From positions 1 to 35,205 of the IMG/VR virus record IMGVR_UViG_3300023215_000884: a stretch of 35,205 bases of DNA; one strand, 5' to 3'. Positions 23,575 through 32,981 of the stretch are shown here, one piece after another. Position 1 is the first letter of the stretch. Every line of letters begins with the position of its first letter. This DNA is from a virus. The notes beneath the pieces were generated by a model. It had not been told where the DNA came from and ran no database searches. It saw only the letters and a program-made list of their open reading frames with translations. Both the position numbers and the translations under genes were made by a program.

Positions 23575-25502
23575 GTCGAGCTTTACCACCTGTTCCTAAA
23601 GACGTATCTCGCTCTGTTTCGCAGTTCCTTAACTCGTTACGTGAAACTGTCCAAATACAGGCGGGTATGGGGCGTGGTAACACGCTAGATCGAGCTGTAA
23701 CGTTCAGAGATTTAAAGAAAGCGATAGGTACTGATGATTTATCGTCTGTCGCTACAAAATCCGCTACAGGTGTTGTTACGGCGTTTAATGACCCTATGCC
23801 GACGAAGCCAACTAACTTTGCGGCATTCGGTATGTTCAACATGGTAGGTCTTGAGTGGGATAGGCCAAAGGCCGATTGGTACGCGGCTACAGAGATTTAT
23901 CGCGTTGATGTGACTGATGACCTTACGGCTACGCCAGTGTTCAGCGAGGCTGAATACGTTGGTACGTCGGCAACGGGTTTCTTCTCTGACTTGGTTGAGC
24001 CAGCTAGAACTTTTGTTTATTGGGCTAGGCACTTAAACCGTGATTACCAAGCGGGTGATATAAGCTCGCCAGAGGGTACACGTGCTAGTACGTCTGAAAG
24101 CCCAGAGCAAGTGCTGGTTAAGTTCAGCGAGGAAGTCGCGGACAGCAACAACTTTAAGTGGCTGCGCAGTGACCTGAGCATAATGGACACCATAAACCGA
24201 ACGCTCCAAGGCAGCAGTTTAGGTGACTCAGGGCTTGCTGATTTGATCAACGGAAGCGCTACGCTCAGCGATATGCTGGCCGAGCAAGCTATGAGCGAGG
24301 CATTGTCGAAGCACACGCAGACAGAGAGCATTCAGCAGCAATTCGCTAAAAACTATGCTCGCCTGTCGGGGGGCATACATGCGGCGGTCAACGCGGACGA
24401 AGCTTATGTGCTGCGTATCCAAGAGCTTGAATCCAAGTGGGAGAATGACCTCGGTAAAATAGTTGACGCTAAAATAACTGAGTTCGATACGGTGCTTAGT
24501 AGCTCGGAAGGGGCTATTGCACAGGCTATTAGAAACTTCACTGTTGACTACGACGGCACAAACGTAAGCCTTCAGCAATTGGCTAGCACTACCGCATCAC
24601 AAGGTGGAATCTATGAAGCGCAATGGGGTGTAAAAACAAGTGTCGCTGGCCTCCAAGGTGGCGTGGGTTTCCTAAACGACGGCACTCAAACGAGCTTTGT
24701 TGTCGACGCGCAGACCTTCGCGGTAACGGGGGGCAATGAAAATGTGTTCCCGTTCATCATCAAAGACGGCAAAACGGTTATAGACAAAGCGTTTATTCAA
24801 GATGCAGAGATATACAACTTGCTGGCCGCTAACATCGTAGCGGAGCGCGTTAAAGTGGGTCTTTCATTCTCATCACCTAGCATTACTGGTGGTTCGATTG
24901 ACGGTGCTACGTTGACAATTGGCGACAGGTTCTCAGTTAGCCAAGATGGGATCATGCGAACCCGTGACGGCTTCTTCGAGGGTAACGTAGCGGCCAAGAG
25001 TGGATACCTTGAAAATGTGCGGATTGACGAGTCTTGCACGATAGAGGGTACGTTATACGCGCAGAATATTGAGGGCGATATTGTTGACCGAACGGTAATC
25101 GTTGTTGATCGCGAGATTGAGGTTGGTCCTAGAGAGGTTTACATCCTGATCCAAGGAACAATCAGCCCTGGTCTTTTAGGTGCGACCGAAGAACGCGTAC
25201 TTGTGATTAGTGGTATTGCGCTAGACCACCAAGGCGGCGGTGGCTCTACGAGTAACTTTGACGTTTATCTAAGGCTCGATGGCTCTGTTGTGCAGAAGTT
25301 CCATTCGCACAACGTTGAGGAAGAAGGGTCGGTGACAGTGCAAATGGGCTGTCATATTCCTAAAGGCACTGCGGAACATACATTTGCCGTAGAGCTTAGG
25401 CCAGACGTAAACGATAACATTTTAGTGCAGCAATCAGCGATTGTTGCGGACGTATTTAAGACAGGCAGCACGTTCAAAGGTGTGTCTGGCCTTCACTACT
25501 AG
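23571..25502 (+). CDS. Tail tip protein with lambda J-like C-terminal region
   Basis: The product has 643 residues. Residues about 65-165 look like a fibronectin type III domain (LEWDRPKADWYAATEIYRVDV ... FVYWARHLNRDYQAGDISSPEGTRAST). A helical segment (about 175-320) follows. Then comes the DUF1983/GpJ C-terminal signature: EAQWGVKTSVAGLQGGVGFLNDGTQTSFVVDAQTFAV ... FPFIIKDGKTVIDKAFIQDAEIYNLLAANI, with SPSITGGSIDGATLTIGDRFSVSQDG after it. A C-terminal beta domain ends the protein. In siphoviruses this region is the host-recognition tip; here it is attached to a podovirus tail. It follows the hub protein with a four-base overlap. Confidence 0.85.
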   Translation: MSRALPPVPKDVSRSVSQFLNSLRETVQIQAGMGRGNTLDRAVTFRDLKKAIGTDDLSSVATKSATGVVTAFNDPMPTKPTNFAAFGMFNMVGLEWDRPKADWYAATEIYRVDVTDDLTATPVFSEAEYVGTSATGFFSDLVEPARTFVYWARHLNRDYQAGDISSPEGTRASTSESPEQVLVKFSEEVADSNNFKWLRSDLSIMDTINRTLQGSSLGDSGLADLINGSATLSDMLAEQAMSEALSKHTQTESIQQQFAKNYARLSGGIHAAVNADEAYVLRIQELESKWENDLGKIVDAKITEFDTVLSSSEGAIAQAIRNFTVDYDGTNVSLQQLASTTASQGGIYEAQWGVKTSVAGLQGGVGFLNDGTQTSFVVDAQTFAVTGGNENVFPFIIKDGKTVIDKAFIQDAEIYNLLAANIVAERVKVGLSFSSPSITGGSIDGATLTIGDRFSVSQDGIMRTRDGFFEGNVAAKSGYLENVRIDESCTIEGTLYAQNIEGDIVDRTVIVVDREIEVGPREVYILIQGTISPGLLGATEERVLVISGIALDHQGGGGSTSNFDVYLRLDGSVVQKFHSHNVEEEGSVTVQMGCHIPKGTAEHTFAVELRPDVNDNILVQQSAIVADVFKTGSTFKGVSGLHY

Positions 25503-25513
25503 AGGTAAAATTA

Positions 25514-25891
25514 ATGAGTAAATGGTACAGAACGGGTGTTGTTAATCTAACTAAAGATAGTGACATTGTTGAGGGCATCGGTACGTATTGGGCATCGGCC
25601 GCAAACAAGCCCGCTGAGGGAGATATGTTCGTACTTGATACCCGTGTTTATGAGGTAATGGAGGTTATTGATGACTCGACAATTCGCATCGATAAACCAT
25701 ACAACTTAACTACAAAAAACAATGTGTTATATGGTATTATGCGCAGCGTGTCAGCAACCACAAACACACGTCTTGCAGCGCAAGTCAGTGATACATTAGA
25801 GAAGCTAGGTAATCGCGTTACTGTCTCAACCACAGCCCCAAGCGCGGGGCAGGGTAAAGACGGTGACATTTGGATTGTCGCAGCCCCCTAA
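25514..25891 (+). CDS. Small tail-fibre-associated protein
   Basis: The product has 125 residues. The start MSKWYRTGVVNLTKDSDIVEGIGTYW is a clear version of the 'W.TGTV.V..GS..V.GTGT.W' module found at the N-terminus of many phage fibres and fibre-adaptor proteins. The rest is beta-rich with a short helical C-terminus. The ribosome site AGAGG is eight bases upstream. It lies between tip and main fibre, so it probably caps or links the fibre to the tail. Confidence 0.8.
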   Translation: MSKWYRTGVVNLTKDSDIVEGIGTYWASAANKPAEGDMFVLDTRVYEVMEVIDDSTIRIDKPYNLTTKNNVLYGIMRSVSATTNTRLAAQVSDTLEKLGNRVTVSTTAPSAGQGKDGDIWIVAAP

Positions 25892-25903
25892 TGGAAAACC
25901 GCA

Positions 25904-28900
25904 ATGTCGGCTATAAAAATAAACGGGACTTGGCAACGAGTCTCGTCAATAAAGATAAAACAAAACGGGGTGTGGAACGACCACACCGCGCTGTATGCGA
26001 GGTTAGACGGTGCTTGGCACCTGATAGACCTAGCTGCCGAGGCTCAAGGCCCAGCTTACCATGTTTGGAAGGCATACGCTGATGATGCGTTCGGCAATGG
26101 TATTAGTCTTTCCCCAGAAGGCAAAGAATACATAGGCTTCGCTGTAGGCCAACGAGTTGAAGAACCCGACCTATCAGACCCGTCGCTTTACGATTGGTCT
26201 CTAATCAAAGGTGCAGACGGTAAAGACGTAGACCCCGAAGTCTTAGCAGAAATACTAGAGAAACAGGACGGGTACAATAGTTCGTTATATGATGTTAATG
26301 ATGGCCTGTATACAGTCGAGCAAGCTTTGGCGGACGCTGATTCTCGCTTAAAAGCTGCTGATGTGGCGCTCAGCCAAGCCCTCCAAACCGCACAAGTAGA
26401 CTTCTCAAGCTCAGTGGATTCGTTAAATGAGTCTATTAGCGAGGTCGAGAATGACCTGCTAAATCTAGTTAGCCTAAGTGGTGAGCAAGGTTCGTCTATC
26501 ACGCAGCTTGAAAATACTACTGATGAACAAGCGCAAAAAATCGCTGTGCTTGAGACTAATGACGGCAGCACTCGCTCACGCGTAGCTTCGTTAGAGTCAA
26601 CGTCGGGCGAACAGGCTACACGCTTGTCTAGTCTTGGTGTTTGGGACGGTGAATCGTTCGCTACTATTAAAACGCTGGAAGAAGCCGATGCTGAGAATGC
26701 TAGCTTGATCCGAACACTTGAAACACGAGGTGAAGAAGCGGATTCTAAGATAGCATCACTTGAGTCTACGTCGTCAAGCCATGCTTCAAGGCTATCTACT
26801 GTAGAGACGAGGTCTACCAATGCTCAGAACCGTGCGGCTGCTCTTGAGGTGACAACGCGAACTCACGCTACTCGGCTTACGAACGTTGAAACGAAAGCGG
26901 ACGATATCGAGTCTAAGGTATCTACGTTAGAGCAAACGAGCGAAGGCCATGCTTCACGTTTAACGAACGTAGAAACCAAAGCTGCAACGGGTATCAATAA
27001 AGCGAATGCTGCCCAAGCGTCTGCTGATGCAGCGAATAGCGGTGTGAGTGAAGTAACTAACCGTGTTTCAACTTTAGAAGAAACTAGTGAAGGTCATGCG
27101 TCACGTTTAACAAATGTGGAGACGAAGGCGACTACCGCTGTATCAAAAGCAAATGCAGCTCAAAATACAGCGAATAGTGGTATATCAAAGGCTAATGCTG
27201 CACAAACTGCGGCGGATAACGCTCAGGAAACGGCGGACAGCGCGAATACGAAGGTTACAGAGGTAACTAACCGTGTCTCTACACTGGAAGAAACTAGCGA
27301 AGGTCATGCGTCACGTCTAACGAATGTTGAAACTAAAGCCACGTCAGCGGTCAATAAAGCCAATAACGCGCAGAGCACGGCGAATAGTGGCGTTAGCAAG
27401 GCGAACGCAGCGCAGGAGTCTGCAAACGAAGCAAATACGAAGGTTACGAATGTCACTAACCGTGTCACAAAGCTTGAAGAAACCAGCGAAGGCCATGCTT
27501 CACGCTTGAGCACTGTTGAAACAACTGCGACAAGTGGGGTTAATAAAGCGAATGCAGCACAAAGTACGGCTAACTCCGCAACCACTAAGGCTAACAACGC
27601 CCAAAACACCGCAAATAGTGGTGTGAGCAAAGCAAATACTGCACAGGCTAAGGCTGATTCGGCTTATAGCAAAGTTACTGCGGTTACGTCGCGTGTCAGC
27701 ACCCTTGAAAGCACAACAGAGGCAATGGCTACAAAAGTAGATGAGGTTAGCTTTAGCCGTGCGAACCTTGTGACCCGTGGCGTGTTCGGCTCTAACCTAA
27801 GCCGTGGTGGTTGGACTTCTGGTAGTGTCGTTTCAACGCAGGCCGTTGGAATCCCTACATTGTCGGGTCGCCCGTACGTCCTAAAACTTACGTCTCGTGA
27901 TTGCTATGACTACAACGCTAAGTTCCCGATAAGTGTCGGAGACAAGGTGTATATATCAGCGTGGGTATATACTACGGACACTAATGTTTCGTTTAACATT
28001 GGTTTTAGGCAAGTTCTTGACGGCGTGGAGCAGTCAAGTTGGCCTACGATTATCCGCACGTCTGACCGCTCAGGTAAGTGGGTATACGTAGAAGGAACGT
28101 ACACGCATACAGCCAGTGGCTACAATGGTCTAGCTCCGTTCTTGCAACTTGGTGGTAGCGGTACTATGCCACCGGTATATATTAGCGACATTGTTTACAG
28201 TCGTAGTAGCCATAGTGGTGCGCTAGCTGCTGTCACTGATGAGTCTAAAGCCTATGTTGACCAACAAACAGGTGAGCTAAAGGCTGAACGTGTGATCAAG
28301 GCCGACGCTAACGGTAAGGTTTCGGGTGTCCACCTTCTAGCCAATGGCAGCGGCGCGGAGGCAGGCGGCAAGCTGTACTTCCAAGCCGACGAAATAGCGA
28401 TAGTACCGCCTAACTGGAACGGTAGCTCAGAGCTTAATAAGCGTAAGTTCCCTTTCTACTTCTCAGAAGATAGAAACTACATGTACTTGGACGAAGCGAC
28501 TATCCAACGTTTGTCAGCGGAAACGATTGACAGTGGTAGCTTAGCTGTTGATGGCCTAACGCTACTAACAGATAATCTGTCTCTACCAGCGGGTTCGGTT
28601 CGTGAGCATATGATTGACCCGGCGTTTTCAGACGGTATTGTTCGAGTTAACCCTGATGCTGAGGTCTTGGGCGGTACTAAGTCGGTGTCGTCAACTGGTA
28701 TAGGCCAAGGCAAGAAAATCACCGTGCCTGCGTTGAAGTCCGGTGGTAGCGCGCAAAAGATGACTATTAGCGTGGTAGGCCCGAATGCGTCAAACCGCAA
28801 GGACGTGCGATTCGACCTAGAAATGAAGGTAAACGGCGCGGCGCACAACTTTAGCTCGGGCACGGCCAAGATAAGGCTAGCGTCGACTATTTCGTACTCA

Positions 28901-31297
28901 GAAGAAGATGAAGGGTTTAGAATATATCGAACATCGTTCAAGTTCGAGGACGAGGTTATTCTACCTGCGCCAACGAAGGGCAATCAGTACACCTATGAGT
29001 TCATCATTACCAACATGAGCTTTAGCCCAGCTAGTACGTCAACGTATAACTATGCGGACAAACTTAAATTCTCAATCTCTGTCTCGGAGCCTACGGTATC
29101 TAGCGGTGGCTTCATAACTGATGTTCGGTGGTCTGAGGTTAAAGATCAGCCTAGTTTTGTTGCGCTTGATACGTCGGGCGATTCTGATTACCCCCGCATG
29201 CTGGCTGGGAACAATCCTGCGAGTTCTAATGCTTGGCTGCGAGTGCCAACGTCAAGCGGTGGATTGCTGCCCTACAGCAATGGCAATAGTAGGCTGGGGA
29301 CGAGCGCATGGAAGTTTAAAGAAATGCACTCGGTTAACTTCTACGAGAATGGCGTAGCGTTGTCATCTAAGTACTTAGGTAAGAGCGCTACAGCAGTCAA
29401 CGCGAGTAATGCTGATAAGCTAGATGGACTTAACTCAAGTCAATTCCTGCGGAGTGACCAAGGGGGGGCAATTGAGGGGCCGCTGAGTATTAGGCACACT
29501 AATGTTCAGTTAAATCTTGTAGATACTACTTACAGCGATCACTACTGGCAGTTTGACCACCAAAACGGTGTACTAGGGTTTAGATATGATGGTGGTTCTA
29601 TAGCTTTCCAACTGAATAGAACAGGGGAAGCTGTGTTTAACCACAACGTGTCTGCGCCTAGTATCACTGAAGGCGGTACAACATTGTCGTCTAAATATCT
29701 TGGTAAGACGGCTACCGCAGTCAACGCGAGTAATGCTGATAAGCTAGATGGCCTTCACGCCTCCTCATTCTCGCGTAGTAATCATGGTCATACTGGGCTA
29801 GGGGCTAACACGTGGGGTGGTATACGTTCAATCAACCAATATGGTTATATCGATTTCGGCCCCGCAAACGAGTCATATGCGCATATCTACACAGACCGCC
29901 CAAGTTTCTACTTCAATAAGGACTTGGACGTTAACGGCAATCGTGTTTGGCATAACGGCAACACAGGCTCGGTTGCTAAAAAGTCTAGCGCAAACGTGTT
30001 CACCACAGGGCAAAAAATAGACGCAACAGGTACGGTTCTTACGCTTGGCGGTTCTACTAAGCAAAATAGCGCCGACGTTAGCATGTACATAGGTAACTCC
30101 ATAGGTGACTACGGGTTCTACTTCGTGTACCAAGGCTCTAAGGGCGGAAACGATAATGCGCTACTCATACAGTCGACTAATCAGGGCGCACCTAAGAGTA
30201 TATTTAGCGCAAAGCAGGACGGTTCAACAACCCTGTACAGCACCACAACCTTTAATTCATCTACTGTGTTCCTTGGGTCTATGTACGTTAGAAACATCAT
30301 ACGTATATTTTCTAGCAATGGCGCTAATCAGCGAGTAGACACACGGGACGAGGGGGACGAAGGTAGAGCGCATTGGTACGGCCAAACTACATCGGGAGGG
30401 ACAAGGGCATTCAAACATGCTTGGTACGATGGTTCTGATTACGTGAACGTGGACGTAAGTGGTCAAACTGTTAAGTTCTCAGGCGCTGTGGACGCCCAAG
30501 GAGGGCTGAAACAGGACGGCCATACCATACTAAATGGTAGCGATACTTGGGTGCGCACTAAAGGTGATCAAGGTATCTACTTTAGTTCCTACGGTGGTGG
30601 CTGGCGCATGACGGACACTAACTGGATACGCGCATACGGCAATAAAATGCTGTACATCACTAATGGCAGCACATCGTCTATCCGCACCACAGGTGGAGTC
30701 CATGCCAACCAAGGATTCCGTAGGGATAACAACGGTAGCTCATGGATTTCTCAGCGTGACAGTACCCAAGTGGCTGTCTACAACTCTGACGCGGTTAAAA
30801 CGGACTCGTATGCTGCCGCGATAAGACAGAGGCACGCTAGCTATACATGGTCAGTAGGCGGGTTGGGCAACCGTTATTTCGGTTTCTTTTCGTACACCAA
30901 TTCGCGGACTAGCAATGGTACTGATGGCTATTTCCGCATGGATTATAAAGGTAACTGCACAGCGAGCGGTAAGATGTATGCACCTGACTTCGTAGCGACT
31001 TCTGACAAACGAGTTAAGGACAACATCAAAGTTATCCCTGACGCCCTAGAGAAAGTCTGCAAGTTGACAGGCAACACGTACACTCGTAATGACCTAGAAG
31101 ATAAACCGTCTGCGGGTATCATTGCGCAGGAAGTGCAGAAAGTGCTACCAGAGGCAGTAACAGAGGCAGAGGGCAGATTACAGGTCGCGCATAATGGCGT
31201 CATTGGTCTACTGGTCGAGGCTGTAAAGGAACTTAAACAGCAGCTCGGTACGGCCTTAACGGAGATAGACGGTCTAAAGGAGGCTAACAATGGCTGA
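25904..31297 (+). CDS. Giant tail fibre with S74 self-cleaving chaperone
   Basis: The product has 1797 residues. The N-terminus (MSAIKINGTWQRVSSIKIKQNGVWNDHTALY) is a short attachment module. Residues about 170-610 form a trimeric coiled-coil shaft of repeated units such as LEETSEGHASRLTNVETKA followed by KANAAQ/TANSG runs. Residues about 617-770 look like a carbohydrate-binding beta-sandwich. Later come receptor-binding repeats, including two copies of SSKYLGK(S/T)ATAVNASNADKLDGL. The end is a Peptidase_S74 intramolecular chaperone starting at S1700 in SDKRVKDNI. Ser1700 and Lys1705 fit the Ser-Lys pair known for self-cleavage. About 98 residues would be released after trimer folding. Confidence 0.92.
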   Translation: MSAIKINGTWQRVSSIKIKQNGVWNDHTALYARLDGAWHLIDLAAEAQGPAYHVWKAYADDAFGNGISLSPEGKEYIGFAVGQRVEEPDLSDPSLYDWSLIKGADGKDVDPEVLAEILEKQDGYNSSLYDVNDGLYTVEQALADADSRLKAADVALSQALQTAQVDFSSSVDSLNESISEVENDLLNLVSLSGEQGSSITQLENTTDEQAQKIAVLETNDGSTRSRVASLESTSGEQATRLSSLGVWDGESFATIKTLEEADAENASLIRTLETRGEEADSKIASLESTSSSHASRLSTVETRSTNAQNRAAALEVTTRTHATRLTNVETKADDIESKVSTLEQTSEGHASRLTNVETKAATGINKANAAQASADAANSGVSEVTNRVSTLEETSEGHASRLTNVETKATTAVSKANAAQNTANSGISKANAAQTAADNAQETADSANTKVTEVTNRVSTLEETSEGHASRLTNVETKATSAVNKANNAQSTANSGVSKANAAQESANEANTKVTNVTNRVTKLEETSEGHASRLSTVETTATSGVNKANAAQSTANSATTKANNAQNTANSGVSKANTAQAKADSAYSKVTAVTSRVSTLESTTEAMATKVDEVSFSRANLVTRGVFGSNLSRGGWTSGSVVSTQAVGIPTLSGRPYVLKLTSRDCYDYNAKFPISVGDKVYISAWVYTTDTNVSFNIGFRQVLDGVEQSSWPTIIRTSDRSGKWVYVEGTYTHTASGYNGLAPFLQLGGSGTMPPVYISDIVYSRSSHSGALAAVTDESKAYVDQQTGELKAERVIKADANGKVSGVHLLANGSGAEAGGKLYFQADEIAIVPPNWNGSSELNKRKFPFYFSEDRNYMYLDEATIQRLSAETIDSGSLAVDGLTLLTDNLSLPAGSVREHMIDPAFSDGIVRVNPDAEVLGGTKSVSSTGIGQGKKITVPALKSGGSAQKMTISVVGPNASNRKDVRFDLEMKVNGAAHNFSSGTAKIRLASTISYSEEDEGFRIYRTSFKFEDEVILPAPTKGNQYTYEFIITNMSFSPASTSTYNYADKLKFSISVSEPTVSSGGFITDVRWSEVKDQPSFVALDTSGDSDYPRMLAGNNPASSNAWLRVPTSSGGLLPYSNGNSRLGTSAWKFKEMHSVNFYENGVALSSKYLGKSATAVNASNADKLDGLNSSQFLRSDQGGAIEGPLSIRHTNVQLNLVDTTYSDHYWQFDHQNGVLGFRYDGGSIAFQLNRTGEAVFNHNVSAPSITEGGTTLSSKYLGKTATAVNASNADKLDGLHASSFSRSNHGHTGLGANTWGGIRSINQYGYIDFGPANESYAHIYTDRPSFYFNKDLDVNGNRVWHNGNTGSVAKKSSANVFTTGQKIDATGTVLTLGGSTKQNSADVSMYIGNSIGDYGFYFVYQGSKGGNDNALLIQSTNQGAPKSIFSAKQDGSTTLYSTTTFNSSTVFLGSMYVRNIIRIFSSNGANQRVDTRDEGDEGRAHWYGQTTSGGTRAFKHAWYDGSDYVNVDVSGQTVKFSGAVDAQGGLKQDGHTILNGSDTWVRTKGDQGIYFSSYGGGWRMTDTNWIRAYGNKMLYITNGSTSSIRTTGGVHANQGFRRDNNGSSWISQRDSTQVAVYNSDAVKTDSYAAAIRQRHASYTWSVGGLGNRYFGFFSYTNSRTSNGTDGYFRMDYKGNCTASGKMYAPDFVATSDKRVKDNIKVIPDALEKVCKLTGNTYTRNDLEDKPSAGIIAQEVQKVLPEAVTEAEGRLQVAHNGVIGLLVEAVKELKQQLGTALTEIDGLKEANNG
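26870..27720 (+). repeat. Coding repeats of the fibre shaft
   Basis: At least four units of the pattern LE(E/Q)TSEGHASRL-(T/S)-x-VET occur (near 26930, 27075, 27290 and 27475), separated by Ala/Asn-rich heptad linkers with KANAAQ and TANSG. The protein units are nearly identical, but the DNA uses different synonymous codons in each copy. A fifth, weaker copy starts near 27700. Confidence 0.85.
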
Positions 31298-32543
31298 TAC
31301 CATTGAAATTGAAATTGATAGAGGGCGTCTGAACGACGTCCCCTATACCATAAATGTCGAGCGCGGCACTATTGTTAGGTTTGCCAATATTAGCAGCCTA
31401 ACGGCGCTGCATGTTCGTGGGTTCGCTAGCAGCTATTGGACCAGCACGGCCACGGCCGTAGTGGAGAATGGTTCACCAAAGGTGTACCAAGTCAAAAGCA
31501 ATGCTCCCCTAAGCACTGACCAATTGGAGGTGTATGACCCGTCGAATAAGTCAACACGAAGTTTCACAATACAGGTCGTTTCGTCTATCGACAAACCCAA
31601 CCCTTATTGGATGTCACCAAGCACCATAGACACTTCATACTCGGGTCTTAACGCAAACGAGTTCGTTGTAAGCCAAACCTACAGGCTTGCAACAGAGAGT
31701 AGGACAGTGGTGCACTTGCGCAGTGATAACCCCGAAGTTCGTTTCAGGCTTATAGATGGTGATTTTGAGGGGAATTGGGTGACAGACTTGTTCATGAACT
31801 CCGTCTATCGGCGAGACTTCCAGATTGCGTATAGAGCGCCGACAGAAGCTTTGACAAGCAAGACAGTAATAGTTCGGATAGGCAGCCGCACGTACACTGT
31901 CAGCTTAACTACCGACCGCGAGCTTGTCCCTTCAAGCCATCATGCTATAAGCCTTGGACGCACGTCGGGTAATATATCTCTACTTAATATTAAAAACTTC
32001 TTCGGGGGCGGCAGCAATCTTAGGGACTATTTCAGGAAGGGGCGTAATGTCCCTGATATGGCTGCTAATTCAGGTATCCCAACGTCAGGGGATTTGCGTA
32101 TTACTGACTTTAGGGGGGCGGCCACCGCGTTTTTTATTGCTGTCCACCCGTCTGATAAGCCTTTCCGCCAGCTGAGCACTTCTTATGGCACAAGGAGTGT
32201 GGGCGTAGGTTGGAACATATGGAGCGGTGAGGTTGACGATTGGGACTTAGGGTATAGTAAGTTCATCAAGGACAACGCGGAGTTTAGGTACACACTGAGC
32301 TATCAGTTCGGCAGTGGCTATGGAACGACTAACCCCGCTGTAAAACCCAAGTTATCGTCAAATACTGGTAGCCCAGGTACTTGGTCATCATCGAACAAGT
32401 CGGTGAGTGTCACAGTTACAGCGCAAAAACGTGAAGAATTTAGGGTTATTTGCACAGTGACAATGTACGCTAGGCACAAGAATTACCCTGATAAGACGCT
32501 GAGCACTTCTGCCAGAGTTACCGTACGCGCCGTTGGAACGTAG
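31290..32543 (+). CDS. Fibre-associated structural protein
   Basis: The product has 417 residues, starting after a perfect AAAGGAGG ribosome site and overlapping the fibre gene by eight bases. Residues 1-110 form a beta domain (IEIEIDRGRLNDVPYTINVERGTIVRF). Around residues 235-280 is the phage structural motif NFFGGGSNLRDYFRKGRNVPDMAANSGIPTSGDLRITDFRGA, known from many tail and fibre proteins ('YY.GG..VP....N..IPTSG.I.LSDF'). An immunoglobulin-like C-terminus follows (SVTVTAQKREEFRVICTVTMYARHK). It is probably a second receptor-binding or fibre-capping protein. The strong ribosome site suggests high expression relative to the fibre. Confidence 0.8.
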   Translation: MADTIEIEIDRGRLNDVPYTINVERGTIVRFANISSLTALHVRGFASSYWTSTATAVVENGSPKVYQVKSNAPLSTDQLEVYDPSNKSTRSFTIQVVSSIDKPNPYWMSPSTIDTSYSGLNANEFVVSQTYRLATESRTVVHLRSDNPEVRFRLIDGDFEGNWVTDLFMNSVYRRDFQIAYRAPTEALTSKTVIVRIGSRTYTVSLTTDRELVPSSHHAISLGRTSGNISLLNIKNFFGGGSNLRDYFRKGRNVPDMAANSGIPTSGDLRITDFRGAATAFFIAVHPSDKPFRQLSTSYGTRSVGVGWNIWSGEVDDWDLGYSKFIKDNAEFRYTLSYQFGSGYGTTNPAVKPKLSSNTGSPGTWSSSNKSVSVTVTAQKREEFRVICTVTMYARHKNYPDKTLSTSARVTVRAVGT

Positions 32544-32554
32544 CTAAATTTTTT

Positions 32555-32597
32555 AACAGTGCTACTACTTTTTTAATGAGTAGTAGCGCGTTATAAT
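32555..32597 (+). promoter_or_regulatory. Late promoter F for the end genes
   Basis: AACAGTGCTACTACT (32555-32569) ends 22 bases before a perfect TATAAT (32592-32597), the same distance as at the capsid promoter. A shorter copy AGTAGTAGCGCGTT (32579-32592) abuts the -10. GCTACTACT and AGTAGTAGC form a nine-base inverted repeat around the T/A-rich centre. There is no -35 box, so an activator centred near -42 is a reasonable model. Confidence 0.65.
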
Positions 32598-32627
32598 CGG
32601 GACTCACTAATAATAAGAGGCTTAAAA

Positions 32628-32981
32628 ATGTTTACAGCAGCATTTACAGACCCACAGGGTACTGAGTTCGAGGCAGCCGTGTTTCAGGTTCTTCGCTCAG
32701 ATTTTACGGCAAATACAAGCGAAGCTTATGTATATGACATTCGTGAGGGCAGTGGTGAGATTGAGTCAGAAACGGCCAGCTTCTCGCTTAACTACCGCAT
32801 TGGCTACTGGCCGTCGCAGACAGCCAAGGACAATGGCGCAGCGCCTTATATCCTTATCGATACCGAAACGTACAACGCAGATTTTGCCAGCTACGCGTTA
32901 CTCGCAGAGCAGTACAGCGGACTGAGCGCAGAAGAGGCGGCAGAGCTTCATTGTAAGACTGAAGTAATCGGGGTCGAATAA
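32628..32981 (+). CDS. Hypothetical protein, first of the end genes
   Basis: The product has 117 residues: MFTAAFTDPQGTEFEAAVFQVLRSDFTANTSEAYVYDIREG and onward, a small acidic beta-rich protein with many aromatics. AAGAGG lies seven bases upstream. There is no membrane segment or named domain. It starts the third group after the fibre genes and may be a small tail-fibre assembly or cap protein; the sequence does not show which. It overlaps the next gene by one base. Confidence 0.75.
   Translation: MFTAAFTDPQGTEFEAAVFQVLRSDFTANTSEAYVYDIREGSGEIESETASFSLNYRIGYWPSQTAKDNGAAPYILIDTETYNADFASYALLAEQYSGLSAEEAAELHCKTEVIGVE

Noticed and set aside
26870-27720. CRISPR-like direct repeats
   Set aside because: The repeats are in-frame protein repeats with diverged DNA and no constant spacer length.
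32561-32586. Hairpin GCTACTACT/AGTAGTAGC as a terminator after the fibre genes
   Set aside because: There is no T tract on either side in the right place. A matching repeat at the 14.37-kb promoter suggests a DNA-binding role instead.
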